Positions 42,883 through 51,019 of a stretch of DNA of 51,488 bases are shown here, piece by piece. The position numbers and the translations under genes are program-made. The notes below the pieces were generated by a model that saw nothing but the letters and a program-made list of their open reading frames with translations, did no database searches and was not told where the DNA came from. Position 1 is the stretch's first letter; every line of letters starts with the position of its first letter. The DNA is from Rhodocyclaceae bacterium (GTDB lineage: Bacteria > Pseudomonadota > Gammaproteobacteria > Burkholderiales > Rhodocyclaceae): NCBI GenBank assembly GCA_020445945.1, contig JAGRFQ010000031.1, forward strand, positions 1-51,488, written 5' to 3'.

Positions 42883-44673
42883 ATGGGTGTGTACGAAACG
42901 CAGGGCTTCAAGCTCGACAACACCGGCAAGCGCGTGGTGGTGGACCCGGTCACCCGCATCGAGGGCCACATGCGCGTGGAGGTGAACCTCGACGAGCACA
43001 ACGTGATCCGCAACGCGGTGTCCACAGGCACCATGTGGCGCGGGTTGGAGGTGATCCTCAAGGGGCGCGACCCGCGCGATGCCTGGGCCTTTACCGAGCG
43101 CATCTGCGGGGTGTGCACCGGCACCCACGCGCTCACTTCCTGCCGTGCGGTGGAGGATGCGCTGGGCATCCAGATTCCTGAAAACGCCAACGCCATCCGC
43201 AACATCATGCAGCTCACGCTGCAGGTGCACGACCACCTGGTGCACTTCTACCACCTGCATGCGCTCGACTGGGTGGATGTGGTCAGCGCGCTCAGTGCCG
43301 ACCCGAAGGCCACCTCGGCACTGGCGCAGAGCATCTCCAACTGGCCGCTGTCCTCGCCGGGCTACTTCCGCGACATCCAGAACCGCCTCAAGAAGTTCGT
43401 CGAGAGCGGTCAGCTCGGCCCCTTCATGAACGGCTACTGGGGCAACCCGGCCTACAAGCTGCCGCCCGAAGCCAACCTGATGGCGGTCACGCACTATCTG
43501 GAGGCGCTCGATTTCCAGAAGGAAATCGTCAAGATCCACACCATTTTTGGCGGCAAGAACCCGCACCCCAACTGGCTGGTCGGCGGCATGCCCTGCGCGA
43601 TCAACATGGACGGCACGGGCGCGGTCGGCGCGATCAACATGGAGCGGCTGAATCTGGTCAAGAGCATCATCGACCGCTCGATCGAGTTCATCGACCAGGT
43701 CTACCTGCCCGACCTGCAGGCCATCGCCAGTTTCTACAAGGACTGGACCCATGGCGGCGGCCTGTCGAGCCTGTCGGTGCTCTCCTACGGCGACATCCCC
43801 GACCGCGCCAACGACTACTCGGGCAGCAACCTGCTGCTGCCGCGCGGCGCAATCATCAATGGCGATCTGGGCAAGATCCACGCGGTCGACCTGCGCGACC
43901 CGGAGGAGATCCAGGAGTTCGTGAACCACTCCTGGTACAAGTACGCCGACGAATCCAGGGGGCTGCACCCGTGGGACGGTGTGACCGAGCCGAACTTCGC
44001 GCTCGGCCCCAAGACCCAGGGCACCAAAACGAACATCAAGTCGCTGGACGAAGAGGGCAAGTACTCCTGGATCAAGTCGCCGCGCTGGAAAGGGCACGCC
44101 ATGGAAGTGGGCCCGCTGTCGCGCTACATCATCGGCTATGTGCAGGGCAATCCGGAGTTCAAGGAGCCCACCGACAAGCTGCTGACCGACCTCGGCCTGC
44201 CGCTGCAGGCGCTGTTCTCCACGCTCGGGCGCACCGCCGCGCGCGGGCTGGAAGCCTCGTGGGCCGCGCACAAGATGCGCTACTTCTTCGACAAGATGAT
44301 GGCCAACATCAAGGCCGGCGACAGCGCCACCGCCAACGTCGACAAGTGGGACCCCTCGCGCTGGCCGAAAGAGGCCAAGGGCGTGGGCTTCACCGAGGCG
44401 CCGCGTGGCGCGCTGGGGCACTGGATCAGGATCCGCGACGGCAAGATCGACAACTATCAGGCCGTGGTGCCCACCACCTGGAACGGCAGCCCGCGCGACG
44501 GCAAGGGCCAGATCGGCGCCTTCGAGGCGGCGCTCATGAATACCCCGGTGGCGGTGGCCGACCAGCCGCTGGAGATCCTGCGCACGCTGCACTCCTTCGA
44601 CCCCTGCCTGGCCTGCTCCACCCACGTGATGAGCCCGGACGGTCAGGAAATGACCACGGTGAAGGTGCGCTGA
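42883..44673 (+). CDS. hupL: Uptake [NiFe]-hydrogenase large subunit
   Basis: A 596-aa catalytic subunit. The nickel-iron site cysteines are C75 and C78 in the N-terminal RICGVC and C575 and C578 in the C-terminal DPCLACSTH. The sequence continues 15 residues after His581 ([15 protein letters not shown]), the peptide that HupD should remove after nickel insertion. [14 protein letters not shown] near the N-terminus is the other family signature. It has no signal and is exported with HupS. Length is that of membrane-bound uptake hydrogenases of group 1. Confidence 0.97.
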   Translation: MGVYETQGFKLDNTGKRVVVDPVTRIEGHMRVEVNLDEHNVIRNAVSTGTMWRGLEVILKGRDPRDAWAFTERICGVCTGTHALTSCRAVEDALGIQIPENANAIRNIMQLTLQVHDHLVHFYHLHALDWVDVVSALSADPKATSALAQSISNWPLSSPGYFRDIQNRLKKFVESGQLGPFMNGYWGNPAYKLPPEANLMAVTHYLEALDFQKEIVKIHTIFGGKNPHPNWLVGGMPCAINMDGTGAVGAINMERLNLVKSIIDRSIEFIDQVYLPDLQAIASFYKDWTHGGGLSSLSVLSYGDIPDRANDYSGSNLLLPRGAIINGDLGKIHAVDLRDPEEIQEFVNHSWYKYADESRGLHPWDGVTEPNFALGPKTQGTKTNIKSLDEEGKYSWIKSPRWKGHAMEVGPLSRYIIGYVQGNPEFKEPTDKLLTDLGLPLQALFSTLGRTAARGLEASWAAHKMRYFFDKMMANIKAGDSATANVDKWDPSRWPKEAKGVGFTEAPRGALGHWIRIRDGKIDNYQAVVPTTWNGSPRDGKGQIGAFEAALMNTPVAVADQPLEILRTLHSFDPCLACSTHVMSPDGQEMTTVKVR

Positions 44674-44738
44674 GCCGTGGCAAGAAGCGTAGGCCGGGTT
44701 TCAACCCGCCGCACAGCCTTCTCCCAAGGAGATGAAAA

Positions 44739-45446
44739 ATGCTAGCTGAACAGGACGCCTTCGAAGCCGAACGCAGTGCCCGCATGGTCAAGGCGGTGTA
44801 CGTGTACGAAGCGCCGCTGCGCCTGTGGCACTGGGTCAATGCGCTCGCCATCACGGTGCTGGCCGTCACCGGCTACTTCATCGGCCTGCCGCTGCCCTCG
44901 GTGCCGGGCGAGGCGAGCGAGCAGTTCCTCATGGGCTACATCCGCTTCGCCCACTTCGCCGCGGCCTACATCTTTGCCATCGGCTTCATCGGGCGCATCT
45001 ACTGGGCCATCGTCGGCAACCACCATGCGCGGCAGATCTTCATCCTGCCGGTGTGGAACGCCAAGTGGTGGGGTGAAGTGTTCTACGAGCTGCGCTGGTA
45101 TCTCTTCCTGGTGAAGGAGCCGAAGAAGTACGTGGGCCACAACCCGCTGGCGCAGCTTATGATGTTCCTGTTCTTCACCATTGGCGCGGTGTACATGATC
45201 TGCACCGGCTTTGCGCTGTACGGCGAGGGGCTGGGCGAGCAAAGCTGGGCCTCCAGCCTGTTCGGCTGGGTGATCTCTGCCGTCGGCGGCAACAGCATGC
45301 AGGTGCATAGCTGGCACCGGCTGGGCATGTGGGTCACCGTCAGCTTCGCGCTGGTGCACATCTACGCCGCGATTCGCGAAGACATCATGAGCCGCCAGAG
45401 CCTGATCTCGACCATGATCAGCGGCTGGCGAATGTTCAAGGATTGA
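44739..45446 (+). CDS. hupC: Hydrogenase b-type cytochrome subunit
   Basis: A 235-aa dihaem cytochrome b with four to five membrane helices. It anchors HupSL and transfers electrons to the quinone pool. The family start is VYVYEAPLRLWHWVNALAIT; haem-ligand histidines are expected in RLWHW, RFAHFAAAY and QVHSWHRLGMW, and LVHIYAAIREDIMSRQSLIS is the conserved C-terminal segment. A caaggaga site precedes the ATG, 65 bp after hupL. Confidence 0.95.
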   Translation: MLAEQDAFEAERSARMVKAVYVYEAPLRLWHWVNALAITVLAVTGYFIGLPLPSVPGEASEQFLMGYIRFAHFAAAYIFAIGFIGRIYWAIVGNHHARQIFILPVWNAKWWGEVFYELRWYLFLVKEPKKYVGHNPLAQLMMFLFFTIGAVYMICTGFALYGEGLGEQSWASSLFGWVISAVGGNSMQVHSWHRLGMWVTVSFALVHIYAAIREDIMSRQSLISTMISGWRMFKD

Positions 45447-45453
45447 GCGTGGC

Positions 45454-45810
45454 GTGAACGCCGACGTGCCCCCGTCTCCCTCGTCCGGCCAGCCCGTTGC
45501 CGGCAGCACGGCAGCGGGCCCGGGCCCTTGCCGCCCCGGACGCAGACCCCTGCATCCGGGGCACTTTCTTGAATCCCGTTTCCTGCGTCCCGCGCATATC
45601 TCGCAAGACGCACTCGCCCGCGCGTTGGGCATCTCGCGCCGCCGCGTGAACGAGCTCGTTCGCGGCCGCCGCGCCTTCACCCCCGACACCGCGGTCCGCC
45701 TCGGCCTCTACTTCCGCACCGACCCGCACATGTGGATGGCCATGCAATCGGCGTGGGACGTGCATCGTCTGTGGCGGCAGGTCGGCGGAGCGGGGCGACC
45801 GCGCGGATAG
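45454..45810 (+). CDS. HigA-family helix-turn-helix protein without a toxin partner
   Basis: A 118-aa protein with a GTG start 7 bp behind hupC. After a disordered Pro/Gly-rich head of about 35 residues comes a HigA/VapI-type XRE domain: LHPGHFLESRFLRPAHISQ, ALARALGISRRRVNELVRG, RRAFTPDTAVRLGLYF, then DPHMWMAMQSAWDV. Such proteins are usually antitoxins paired with HigB, but no HigB-like gene is near. The tight spacing suggests co-transcription with the hydrogenase genes, so it may be a regulator that has been recruited, or the remnant of an addiction module. Confidence 0.8.
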   Translation: MNADVPPSPSSGQPVAGSTAAGPGPCRPGRRPLHPGHFLESRFLRPAHISQDALARALGISRRRVNELVRGRRAFTPDTAVRLGLYFRTDPHMWMAMQSAWDVHRLWRQVGGAGRPRG

Positions 45811-45840
45811 TCGGCGGCGGTGCAGGCCGGGCGCGCGGGG

Positions 45841-46731
45841 CTACATCGAGAACCCGGCCAGCGCCTCGCGCATGGTTTCGATGAAGGCGCGTGTGCGCGC
45901 CGGCAGCAGGCGCGCGTGCGGGTAGATAACGCTGATCGGGCGTGGAGGCAGCTCGTAGTCCGCGAGGACGATCTCCAGCGTGCCGGCTGCGATGTCCGGC
46001 GCGACCTGATAGGACAGGAAGCAGCCAAAGCCGAGGCCGGCACGGCAGGCTGCGATGGCGGGCGCACCGTGGTTGAAGCTCAACCGTCCGCTGACCGGCA
46101 CGTTGATCTGCCGTCCGCCGTCCACAAAGTGCCACCGCGGCGCGCTGCTGCCGCTGATGTGAATGCACTCGGCGTTGCGCAGCGCGCGTGGATGGCCCGG
46201 TGTGCCGTGGCGGGCCAGGTAGTCGGGGCTGGCGGTGACGACCTGGCGCACCAGCCCCACCGTCTGCGCGATCAGCGATGAATCGTCGAGCGTGCCGATG
46301 CGGATCGCGGCGTCGAAGCCTTCTTCGACCAGATTGGTGACCCGGTCGAGCAGAATCAGGTCGACGCTCACGCCGGCGTGGCGGGCCACAAAGCGGTTGA
46401 CCAGCGGCGCCACGTGCATCTGCCCGAACAGCACGGGTGCGGTGATGCGCAGTTGGCCGGTCGGTTCGGTGACATCGGCACGCGCCGCCGCGTCGGCCTC
46501 GTGCACCGCGCTGAGTACCTGGCGACACGCGAGCAGATAGCGGCGCCCTTCGTCGGTGAGCGCGATGCGGCGTGTGCTGCGGTTGAACAGGCGCACGCCG
46601 AGGTGCGCCTCCAGCGTCGCAAGAGCGCGCACGATGGACGGGAGCGAGGTGTCGAGTGCCTGCGCGGCAGCGGTGAGGCTGCCGGCATCGGCAATGGCGA
46701 CGAAAATGCGCATGTGCTTGAGCTGGTCCAT
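45841..46731 (-). CDS. LysR-type transcriptional regulator
   Basis: A 296-aa LysR-family regulator of the CrgA/DsdC-like group with an N-terminal winged HTH (MRIFVAIADAGSLTAAAQAL, RALATLEAHLGVRLFNRSTR) and an effector domain (TGQLRITAPVLFGQMHVAPL, GFDAAIRIGTLDDSSLIAQ). It is transcribed away from the GST and PNPOx-like genes, the classical arrangement for a regulator of the divergent pair. It interrupts the hydrogenase cluster between hupC and hupD and belongs functionally to the inserted cassette. Confidence 0.92.
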   Translation of the reverse strand: MDQLKHMRIFVAIADAGSLTAAAQALDTSLPSIVRALATLEAHLGVRLFNRSTRRIALTDEGRRYLLACRQVLSAVHEADAAARADVTEPTGQLRITAPVLFGQMHVAPLVNRFVARHAGVSVDLILLDRVTNLVEEGFDAAIRIGTLDDSSLIAQTVGLVRQVVTASPDYLARHGTPGHPRALRNAECIHISGSSAPRWHFVDGGRQINVPVSGRLSFNHGAPAIAACRAGLGFGCFLSYQVAPDIAAGTLEIVLADYELPPRPISVIYPHARLLPARTRAFIETMREALAGFSM

Positions 46732-46841
46732 GCCGGCATGATTGCTTCAAAAAACAAAGTAATCAAGTTCATGTTTGCTGATTTATTTCATTGTATGGAT
46801 GGCAGACAATGCACACGACTTACCACCAGGAGCCCGTTGCC

Positions 46842-47474
46842 ATGTCTGCCATCTCCCCCGTCAGCACCGCCATCCGCCTGCACGGCCTGCGCCTCTCCGG
46901 CCACAGCCACCGTGTCAGCCTGTTTCTTGGCTTGTTGCAATTGCCGCACCAGCACATCGAAGTGGACCTGCTCGGCGGCGCCCACAAGCGTCCCGACTTC
47001 CTGGCCATGAACCCGTTCGGCCAGGTGCCGGTACTGCAGGATGGCGATCTCACCCTGCCCGACTCGAACGCGATCCTGGTCTACCTCGCCAAACGCTATG
47101 GCGATGCGCATTGGCTGCCGGACGATCCGGTCGGCGCGGCGCGCGTACAGCGCTGGCTGTCGGTGGCCGCCGGGCCGCTGGCCGCCGGCCCCGCGATGGC
47201 GCGCATCCATGTCGTGTTCGGCAAGCACCGGCCCGACCCCGCACTGGTCGAGCGCAGCCATGCGCTGCTGGCGGTGATGGAGGGCGCGCTGGCCGACACG
47301 CCCTTCCTCGCCGGCGCGGGGCCGACCCTCGCCGACATCGCCTGCTACAGCTACACCGCGCACGCGCCGGAAGGGGGCGTGAGCCTGTCGGACTACCCGC
47401 AGGTGCGCGCGTGGCTGGCGCGTATGGAGGCCTTGCCGCACTTCGTCGGCATGCCCGCCACGCCCTTGGACTGA
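46842..47474 (+). CDS. Glutathione S-transferase family protein
   Basis: A 210-aa GST with the N-terminal fold IRLHGLRLSGHSHRVSLFLG (Ser-containing active-site loop), NPFGQVPVLQDGDLTLPDSN and the C-terminal TLADIACYSYTAHAPEG. It diverges from the LysR gene and is followed 8 bp later by a PNPOx-like gene, so the two probably respond together to the regulator. The ATG at 46842 follows aggag; an earlier ATG at 46809 is possible. The substrate is unknown. Confidence 0.9.
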   Translation: MSAISPVSTAIRLHGLRLSGHSHRVSLFLGLLQLPHQHIEVDLLGGAHKRPDFLAMNPFGQVPVLQDGDLTLPDSNAILVYLAKRYGDAHWLPDDPVGAARVQRWLSVAAGPLAAGPAMARIHVVFGKHRPDPALVERSHALLAVMEGALADTPFLAGAGPTLADIACYSYTAHAPEGGVSLSDYPQVRAWLARMEALPHFVGMPATPLD

Positions 47475-47482
47475 GCGCGATC

Positions 47483-48370
47483 ATGACGACCTTTCATGCC
47501 GGCGAACGGGCCATTCAGCAGCGCGCCGGGTTTGGCGATACGGTCGCGTCGGTGGGGCAACGTCTCATCCGCGATGCCCTGCCGGCGCAGCATCAGGCCT
47601 TCTTCGCGCAGCAGGCGTTCGTCCTGGTCGGCGTGCTCGACGCGGACGGTCATCCGCGCGCGGGCGTGCTGGCCGGTGCGCCGGGCTTCATCGCTGCGCC
47701 CGACGCGAGGCACCTCGATGTCCGCGGCGGCGTCGTGGTTGGCGAAGGCGTGGCCGGTCGTCTGGTGGCCAGCGCGCCGTTCGGCATGCTCGGCATCGAA
47801 GCGTATACCCGTCGGCGCAACCGCGTCAACGGTGTGGTCGTCGAGGCCGGCGCTGGGGCGCTGCGGCTGGGCGTGGCGCAGAGCTTCGGCAACTGCCCCA
47901 AATACATCCACCCGCGGCGCGCCGAGTGGACCCCGCGGGCCGGCGATGCGCGGGTGAGCGACGGCTGGGACGGCGTCGCGCAACGCATCGTCGCCGCTGC
48001 CGACACCTTCTTCATCGCCAGCGCCCACCCCGACGCGTCGCACACCACCGTTGCCACCCACGGCGTCGACCTGTCGCACCGCGGCGGCGCGGCCGGCTTC
48101 GTCGCCGTCCAGGGGCGGACGCTGCGCGTGCCCGACTACCCGGGCAACCGTTTTTTCAACACCCTGGGCAATCTCGAACTCAACCCACGGGCCGGCCTGC
48201 TGTTCATCGACCATGCCACCCGCACGCTGCTGCAACTCGCCGTGCAGGCGCGCATCGAATGGCTGCCGCCGGCCGACGATGCGCCGGGGCGACCCGGCCG
48301 CGTGCTGCATTTCGACGTGCTGCACGCGCAGCGCAGCGACGGCGCCTTGCCGCTGACGTGGATCGACTGA
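47483..48370 (+). CDS. Pyridoxamine 5'-phosphate oxidase-like flavin-binding protein
   Basis: A 295-aa protein of the PNPOx-like split-barrel superfamily. Recognisable segments are HQAFFAQQAFVLVGVLDADG (first strand), RRNRVNGVVVE, QSFGNCPKYIHPR (a family motif of this subgroup), DTFFIASAHPD and HRGGAAGFVAVQGRTLRVPDYPGNRFFNTLGNLE. Family members use FMN, F420 or haem; the cofactor and substrate are not visible here. It is downstream of and probably co-transcribed with the GST gene, and ends the inserted cassette. Confidence 0.82.
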   Translation: MTTFHAGERAIQQRAGFGDTVASVGQRLIRDALPAQHQAFFAQQAFVLVGVLDADGHPRAGVLAGAPGFIAAPDARHLDVRGGVVVGEGVAGRLVASAPFGMLGIEAYTRRRNRVNGVVVEAGAGALRLGVAQSFGNCPKYIHPRRAEWTPRAGDARVSDGWDGVAQRIVAAADTFFIASAHPDASHTTVATHGVDLSHRGGAAGFVAVQGRTLRVPDYPGNRFFNTLGNLELNPRAGLLFIDHATRTLLQLAVQARIEWLPPADDAPGRPGRVLHFDVLHAQRSDGALPLTWID

Positions 48371-48374
48371 AGCT

Positions 48375-48416
48375 GCAAACCTTGTTTGCGTAGTGCAAAG
48401 CGGCTGACCTGCTTTG
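48375..48416. promoter_or_regulatory. Two dyads upstream of the hupD sigma54 promoter
   Basis: gcaaac-ctt-gtttgc (48375-48389) and caaagc...gctttg (48396-48401, 48411-48416) lie 85-125 bp before the predicted hupD start. Both are built from GCAAA/TTTGC half-sites. Their distance suits binding of an RpoN-dependent activator. Confidence 0.4.
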
Positions 48417-48473
48417 TGCCGGGTGGTGACGCCAGTCCATTGTTTTCAAATGCATTCTTGGTGATGCGCAGAC

Positions 48474-48488
48474 TGGCACGAAGTCTGC
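48474..48488 (+). promoter_or_regulatory. Sigma54-type promoter of hupDFGHIJ
   Basis: TGGCACG-N4-CTGC (48474-48488) matches the -24/-12 consensus TGGCACG-N4-TTGC at all positions but one and keeps the GG and GC pairs at the right distance. Transcription should start near 48500. The element stands between the inserted cassette and hupD, giving the maturation genes their own RpoN-dependent start. Confidence 0.7.
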
Positions 48489-48495
48489 GTTGTAA

Positions 48496-48521
48496 CGCCT
48501 CACGTGACATCCGGTGAGGCG
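48496..48521 (+). promoter_or_regulatory. Leader hairpin covering the hupD ribosome binding site
   Basis: cgcctcac (48496-48503) and gtgaggcg (48514-48521) are perfect 8-bp arms with a 10-base loop. The 3' arm holds the ggtgagg ribosome binding site of hupD (ATG at 48524). Folding would hide that site. Because transcription is predicted to begin near 48500, a slightly shifted start would decide whether the hairpin can form. Confidence 0.45.
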
Positions 48522-48523
48522 AC

Positions 48524-49141
48524 ATGACGGCCAGCAACGAATCGATTCTGATCCTCGGCATCGGCAACCTGCTGTGGGCCGACGAGGGCTTTGGCGTGCG
48601 CTGCGTCGAGGCGCTCAACGCGACCTGGGCGCTGCCCGAGCGCGTGACCGTGATGGATGGCGGCACGCAGGGCCTCTACCTGCTGCCCTACGTCACCGCG
48701 GCCCGGCACCTGCTGGTCTTCGACGCGGTCGACTACGGCTTGCCGCCGGGCACCGTCCGGCGGGTGGAAGGCGACGAAGTCCCGCAGTTTCTCGGCGCCA
48801 AGAAGATGAGCCTCCACCAGACCGGCTTTCAGGAGGTGCTGGCCTCGGCGCGGATGCTCGACCGCTTTCCCGAATCCTTGCTGCTCATCGGCGTGCAGCC
48901 GGTCGAACTCGACGACTTCGGCGGCAGCCTGCGCCCCGCGGTGGCGGCGCAGGTGCCGGTGGCCGTCGGTATCGCGCTCGACTGGCTGGCGGCGCGCGGG
49001 GTGAGGCCGGTCGCGCGCAGTGCCGGCGCGGCCCCGGCGGGCGACCCGGCGCTGGCGCTCGACGCCTACGAGCAGGGGCGGCCGTCGGCGGGGGCGGCGT
49101 GTCGCACCGGCGACCGCCGCTTTTTTCCGGAGGACGCCTGA
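48524..49141 (+). CDS. hupD: Hydrogenase maturation protease
   Basis: A 205-aa endopeptidase of the HyaD/HybD family that removes the C-terminal peptide of HupL once nickel is in place. The family N-terminus LILGIGNLLWADEGFGVRCV contains the first nickel ligand (E of ADEG), the second acidic ligand is in VFDAVDYG and the His in KKMSLHQTGF. The last 40 residues are an extension rich in Ala and Arg. It reopens the hydrogenase cluster after the inserted cassette. Confidence 0.94.
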   Translation: MTASNESILILGIGNLLWADEGFGVRCVEALNATWALPERVTVMDGGTQGLYLLPYVTAARHLLVFDAVDYGLPPGTVRRVEGDEVPQFLGAKKMSLHQTGFQEVLASARMLDRFPESLLLIGVQPVELDDFGGSLRPAVAAQVPVAVGIALDWLAARGVRPVARSAGAAPAGDPALALDAYEQGRPSAGAACRTGDRRFFPEDA

Positions 49142-49453
49142 ATGTGCGTGGGCGAGCCGATGCAGGTGATGGCCGACGCCGCGACCTTGGCGCGGTGCCG
49201 CGACCGCCATGGCGTGGTGCATGACATCGATTTGCTGCTGGTCGGGCCGCAGACGCAGGGCGTTTGGTTGCTGAGCTTTCTGGGCGCGGCGCGCGAAGTC
49301 ATCGACGCGTCGCGGGCGGCGGCGGTGTGCGACGCGCTCGATGCGCTCGACGCGCTGATGCGCGGTGAGACGGCGGATGTGGACGCCGCCTTTGCCGACC
49401 TGACCGGCCGGGAGCCCGAGCTGCCGGCATTTCTGAGAGGACCGAAACCATGA
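49142..49453 (+). CDS. hupF: HypC/HupF family hydrogenase maturation chaperone
   Basis: A 103-aa protein starting MCVGEPMQV, the HypC-family N-terminus whose Cys2 is required for cofactor delivery to the large subunit. WLLSFLGAAREVID is the other conserved segment. Length and position behind hupD mark it as HupF, the HypC paralogue that protects HupL under oxygen. It begins one base after the hupD stop and overlaps hupG by four bases. Confidence 0.93.
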   Translation: MCVGEPMQVMADAATLARCRDRHGVVHDIDLLLVGPQTQGVWLLSFLGAAREVIDASRAAAVCDALDALDALMRGETADVDAAFADLTGREPELPAFLRGPKP

Positions 49454-49917
49454 TCGAAGTGACCAGCCCCGACAGCGCGCGCTTGATGGGCTTGCTCGAA
49501 CGGCTTGAGCACGAACACGGCATCGCGCTGCTGCGCGGCGCGGCGGGCGATGAGTTTGCGGCGGGCGAGGGCGACAGCCTGACCTTGCTGATCGACGATC
49601 CACTGCGCGCGCCGGAGGTGTGGGACGTGGCGGTGGTGCTGCCCGAGGCGCTGGCCGCACTGCCCGCGCCGCCGCGCGTCGCGGTGGCCGACATGGCGAC
49701 CAGCCGCGCGCTGGGCGAGCGTTTCGACGTGCGCCGCTACCCGGCCATGCTGTTTCGCCGCGCCGGCGACTACGTGGGGGTGGTGCACGGCATGCTGGAC
49801 TGGGACGCGTTTGTGCCGGCCATCGTCGGCATGCTCGCCGCGCCGGTGCAGCGCGCGCCGGGCATTGGCGTTCCGGTCCGCCCGGCAGGCGCGGGCGGCT
49901 GTTCTTCGGGAGCGTGA
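49450..49917 (+). CDS. hupG: HupG/HyaE-type hydrogenase accessory protein
   Basis: A 155-aa protein with the thioredoxin-like fold of HyaE/HupG but no CxxC pair. WDVAVVLPEALAAL, the RFDVRRYPAMLFRRAGDYVG core with its cis-proline equivalent and GMLDWDAFVPAI are visible. HyaE-type proteins act as chaperones for the small subunit and its Tat export. The ATG overlaps the hupF stop (ATGA), and the C-terminal 25 residues form a Gly/Ala-rich tail ending in Cys. Confidence 0.88.
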   Translation: MIEVTSPDSARLMGLLERLEHEHGIALLRGAAGDEFAAGEGDSLTLLIDDPLRAPEVWDVAVVLPEALAALPAPPRVAVADMATSRALGERFDVRRYPAMLFRRAGDYVGVVHGMLDWDAFVPAIVGMLAAPVQRAPGIGVPVRPAGAGGCSSGA

Positions 49918-49919
49918 CG

Positions 49920-50771
49920 ATGACTGAATTTCCGATTCCGGTGGTCGGCCTCGGGCCGGGCAGTCAGGGGGGCGACGAGGGGCTCGAATTGATCGGCTCG
50001 CCGGGCGAGATGGCGGTCTTTGCGCCGCCGCGGGTGTCCGACAACGCCAGCGCGGCGGTACGCGCGGCGGCGCTGGAAGAACTCCTCGCGCTGCGCGATG
50101 CGATGCGCGCGACCGATTTTGCCCGCGGCCTGACGCGCGACATGCGCGGCCTGACGCCGGCCGTGCGCGCGCTGGTCAACGAGGCGCTCGGCGAGGGCGA
50201 AGTGGCGATTACGGTGCAGGGCCCGGGCCGGCTGCGGGTGCAGGAGACGGTGTTTGCCGGGGTGTGGCGGGTGCTGCGCGACGCCACCGACGGGCAGCCC
50301 GCCGTCGACCGCGTCGAAGCCGGCGCGATGCCGGCCGCGGTGATCGACGCCGCGCGCGCCGGCACCGTGCGTCAGGCCACGGCCCTGGCGCAACCGGCGG
50401 GGGTGATGAACGCGCCCGCGATTCTGGCGGAGTTGAACGAGCACGCCGCCACCCGCCTGCCCCACGCGCCGGCGCACATCGTCAACCTCACCTTGCTGCC
50501 GGTCACGCCGGAAGACCTCGCCTGGCTGGGCGACTGCCTCGGCTTTGGCGCGGTGGCGATCCTCTCGCGCGGCTACGGCAACTGCCGCATCACCAGCACC
50601 GGCTTGCGCGACACCTGGTGGGTGCAATATTTTAATTCCACCGACAAACTGATTCTCAACACCCTCGAAGTGACCCGCGTGCCCGATGTGGCGCCGGCGG
50701 CCGAAGAGGACTACCTTGACAGCATCGAGCGCCTGGGCGAATGGATCGACGCCTTGCGCGAAGAACAATGA
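49920..50771 (+). CDS. hupH: HupH/HyaF-type hydrogenase expression protein
   Basis: A 283-aa protein of the HyaF/HupH family needed for full hydrogenase activity, probably in small-subunit maturation. It starts MTEFPIPVVGLGPGSQ and contains GEVAITVQGPGRLRVQETVF, HIVNLTLLPVTPEDL, FGAVAILSRGYGNCRITST and WWVQYFNSTDKLILNTLEV, the conserved C-terminal block. It starts 2 bp after the hupG stop. A role in oxygen protection is known for some relatives. Confidence 0.93.
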   Translation: MTEFPIPVVGLGPGSQGGDEGLELIGSPGEMAVFAPPRVSDNASAAVRAAALEELLALRDAMRATDFARGLTRDMRGLTPAVRALVNEALGEGEVAITVQGPGRLRVQETVFAGVWRVLRDATDGQPAVDRVEAGAMPAAVIDAARAGTVRQATALAQPAGVMNAPAILAELNEHAATRLPHAPAHIVNLTLLPVTPEDLAWLGDCLGFGAVAILSRGYGNCRITSTGLRDTWWVQYFNSTDKLILNTLEVTRVPDVAPAAEEDYLDSIERLGEWIDALREEQ

Positions 50772-50807
50772 AGCGCCCGGCGCGTGTGGGCGCGCAGGAG
50801 ACGGGTC

Positions 50808-51017
50808 ATGTTTGAAGGCAGCTTTCTGGGCGACGCCAGCCGCATCGCCGACGATGCGCGGCTCGAATGCGGCATCTGCTGGGCGGTGTACGACCCGGCG
50901 CTGGGCGATGCGGTGGGGCAGGTGCCGGCGGGCACGCCGTTCTCGGCCTTGCCCGCGCACTGGCGTTGTCCCAACTGCGATGCCGAGCGCGAAAAATTCA
51001 TGGTCATCGAGGCTTGA
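50808..51017 (+). CDS. hupI: Rubredoxin of the hydrogenase cluster
   Basis: A 69-aa rubredoxin with one Fe(Cys)4 site: ECGICWAVYDPALGD and HWRCPNCDAEREKF. The GTPFSALPAHW segment between them is typical of HupI/HoxR. These rubredoxins are needed for hydrogenase maturation or activity in the presence of oxygen. A caggag site lies eight bases before the ATG at 50808; the longer open frame upstream is not needed. hupJ follows after 2 bp. Confidence 0.95.
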   Translation: MFEGSFLGDASRIADDARLECGICWAVYDPALGDAVGQVPAGTPFSALPAHWRCPNCDAEREKFMVIEA

Positions 51018-51019
51018 AG

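Noticed and set aside
45454-45840. Complete HigBA toxin-antitoxin module
   Set aside because: Only the HigA-like protein is present. The flanking genes are hupC and a LysR gene, with no room for higB.
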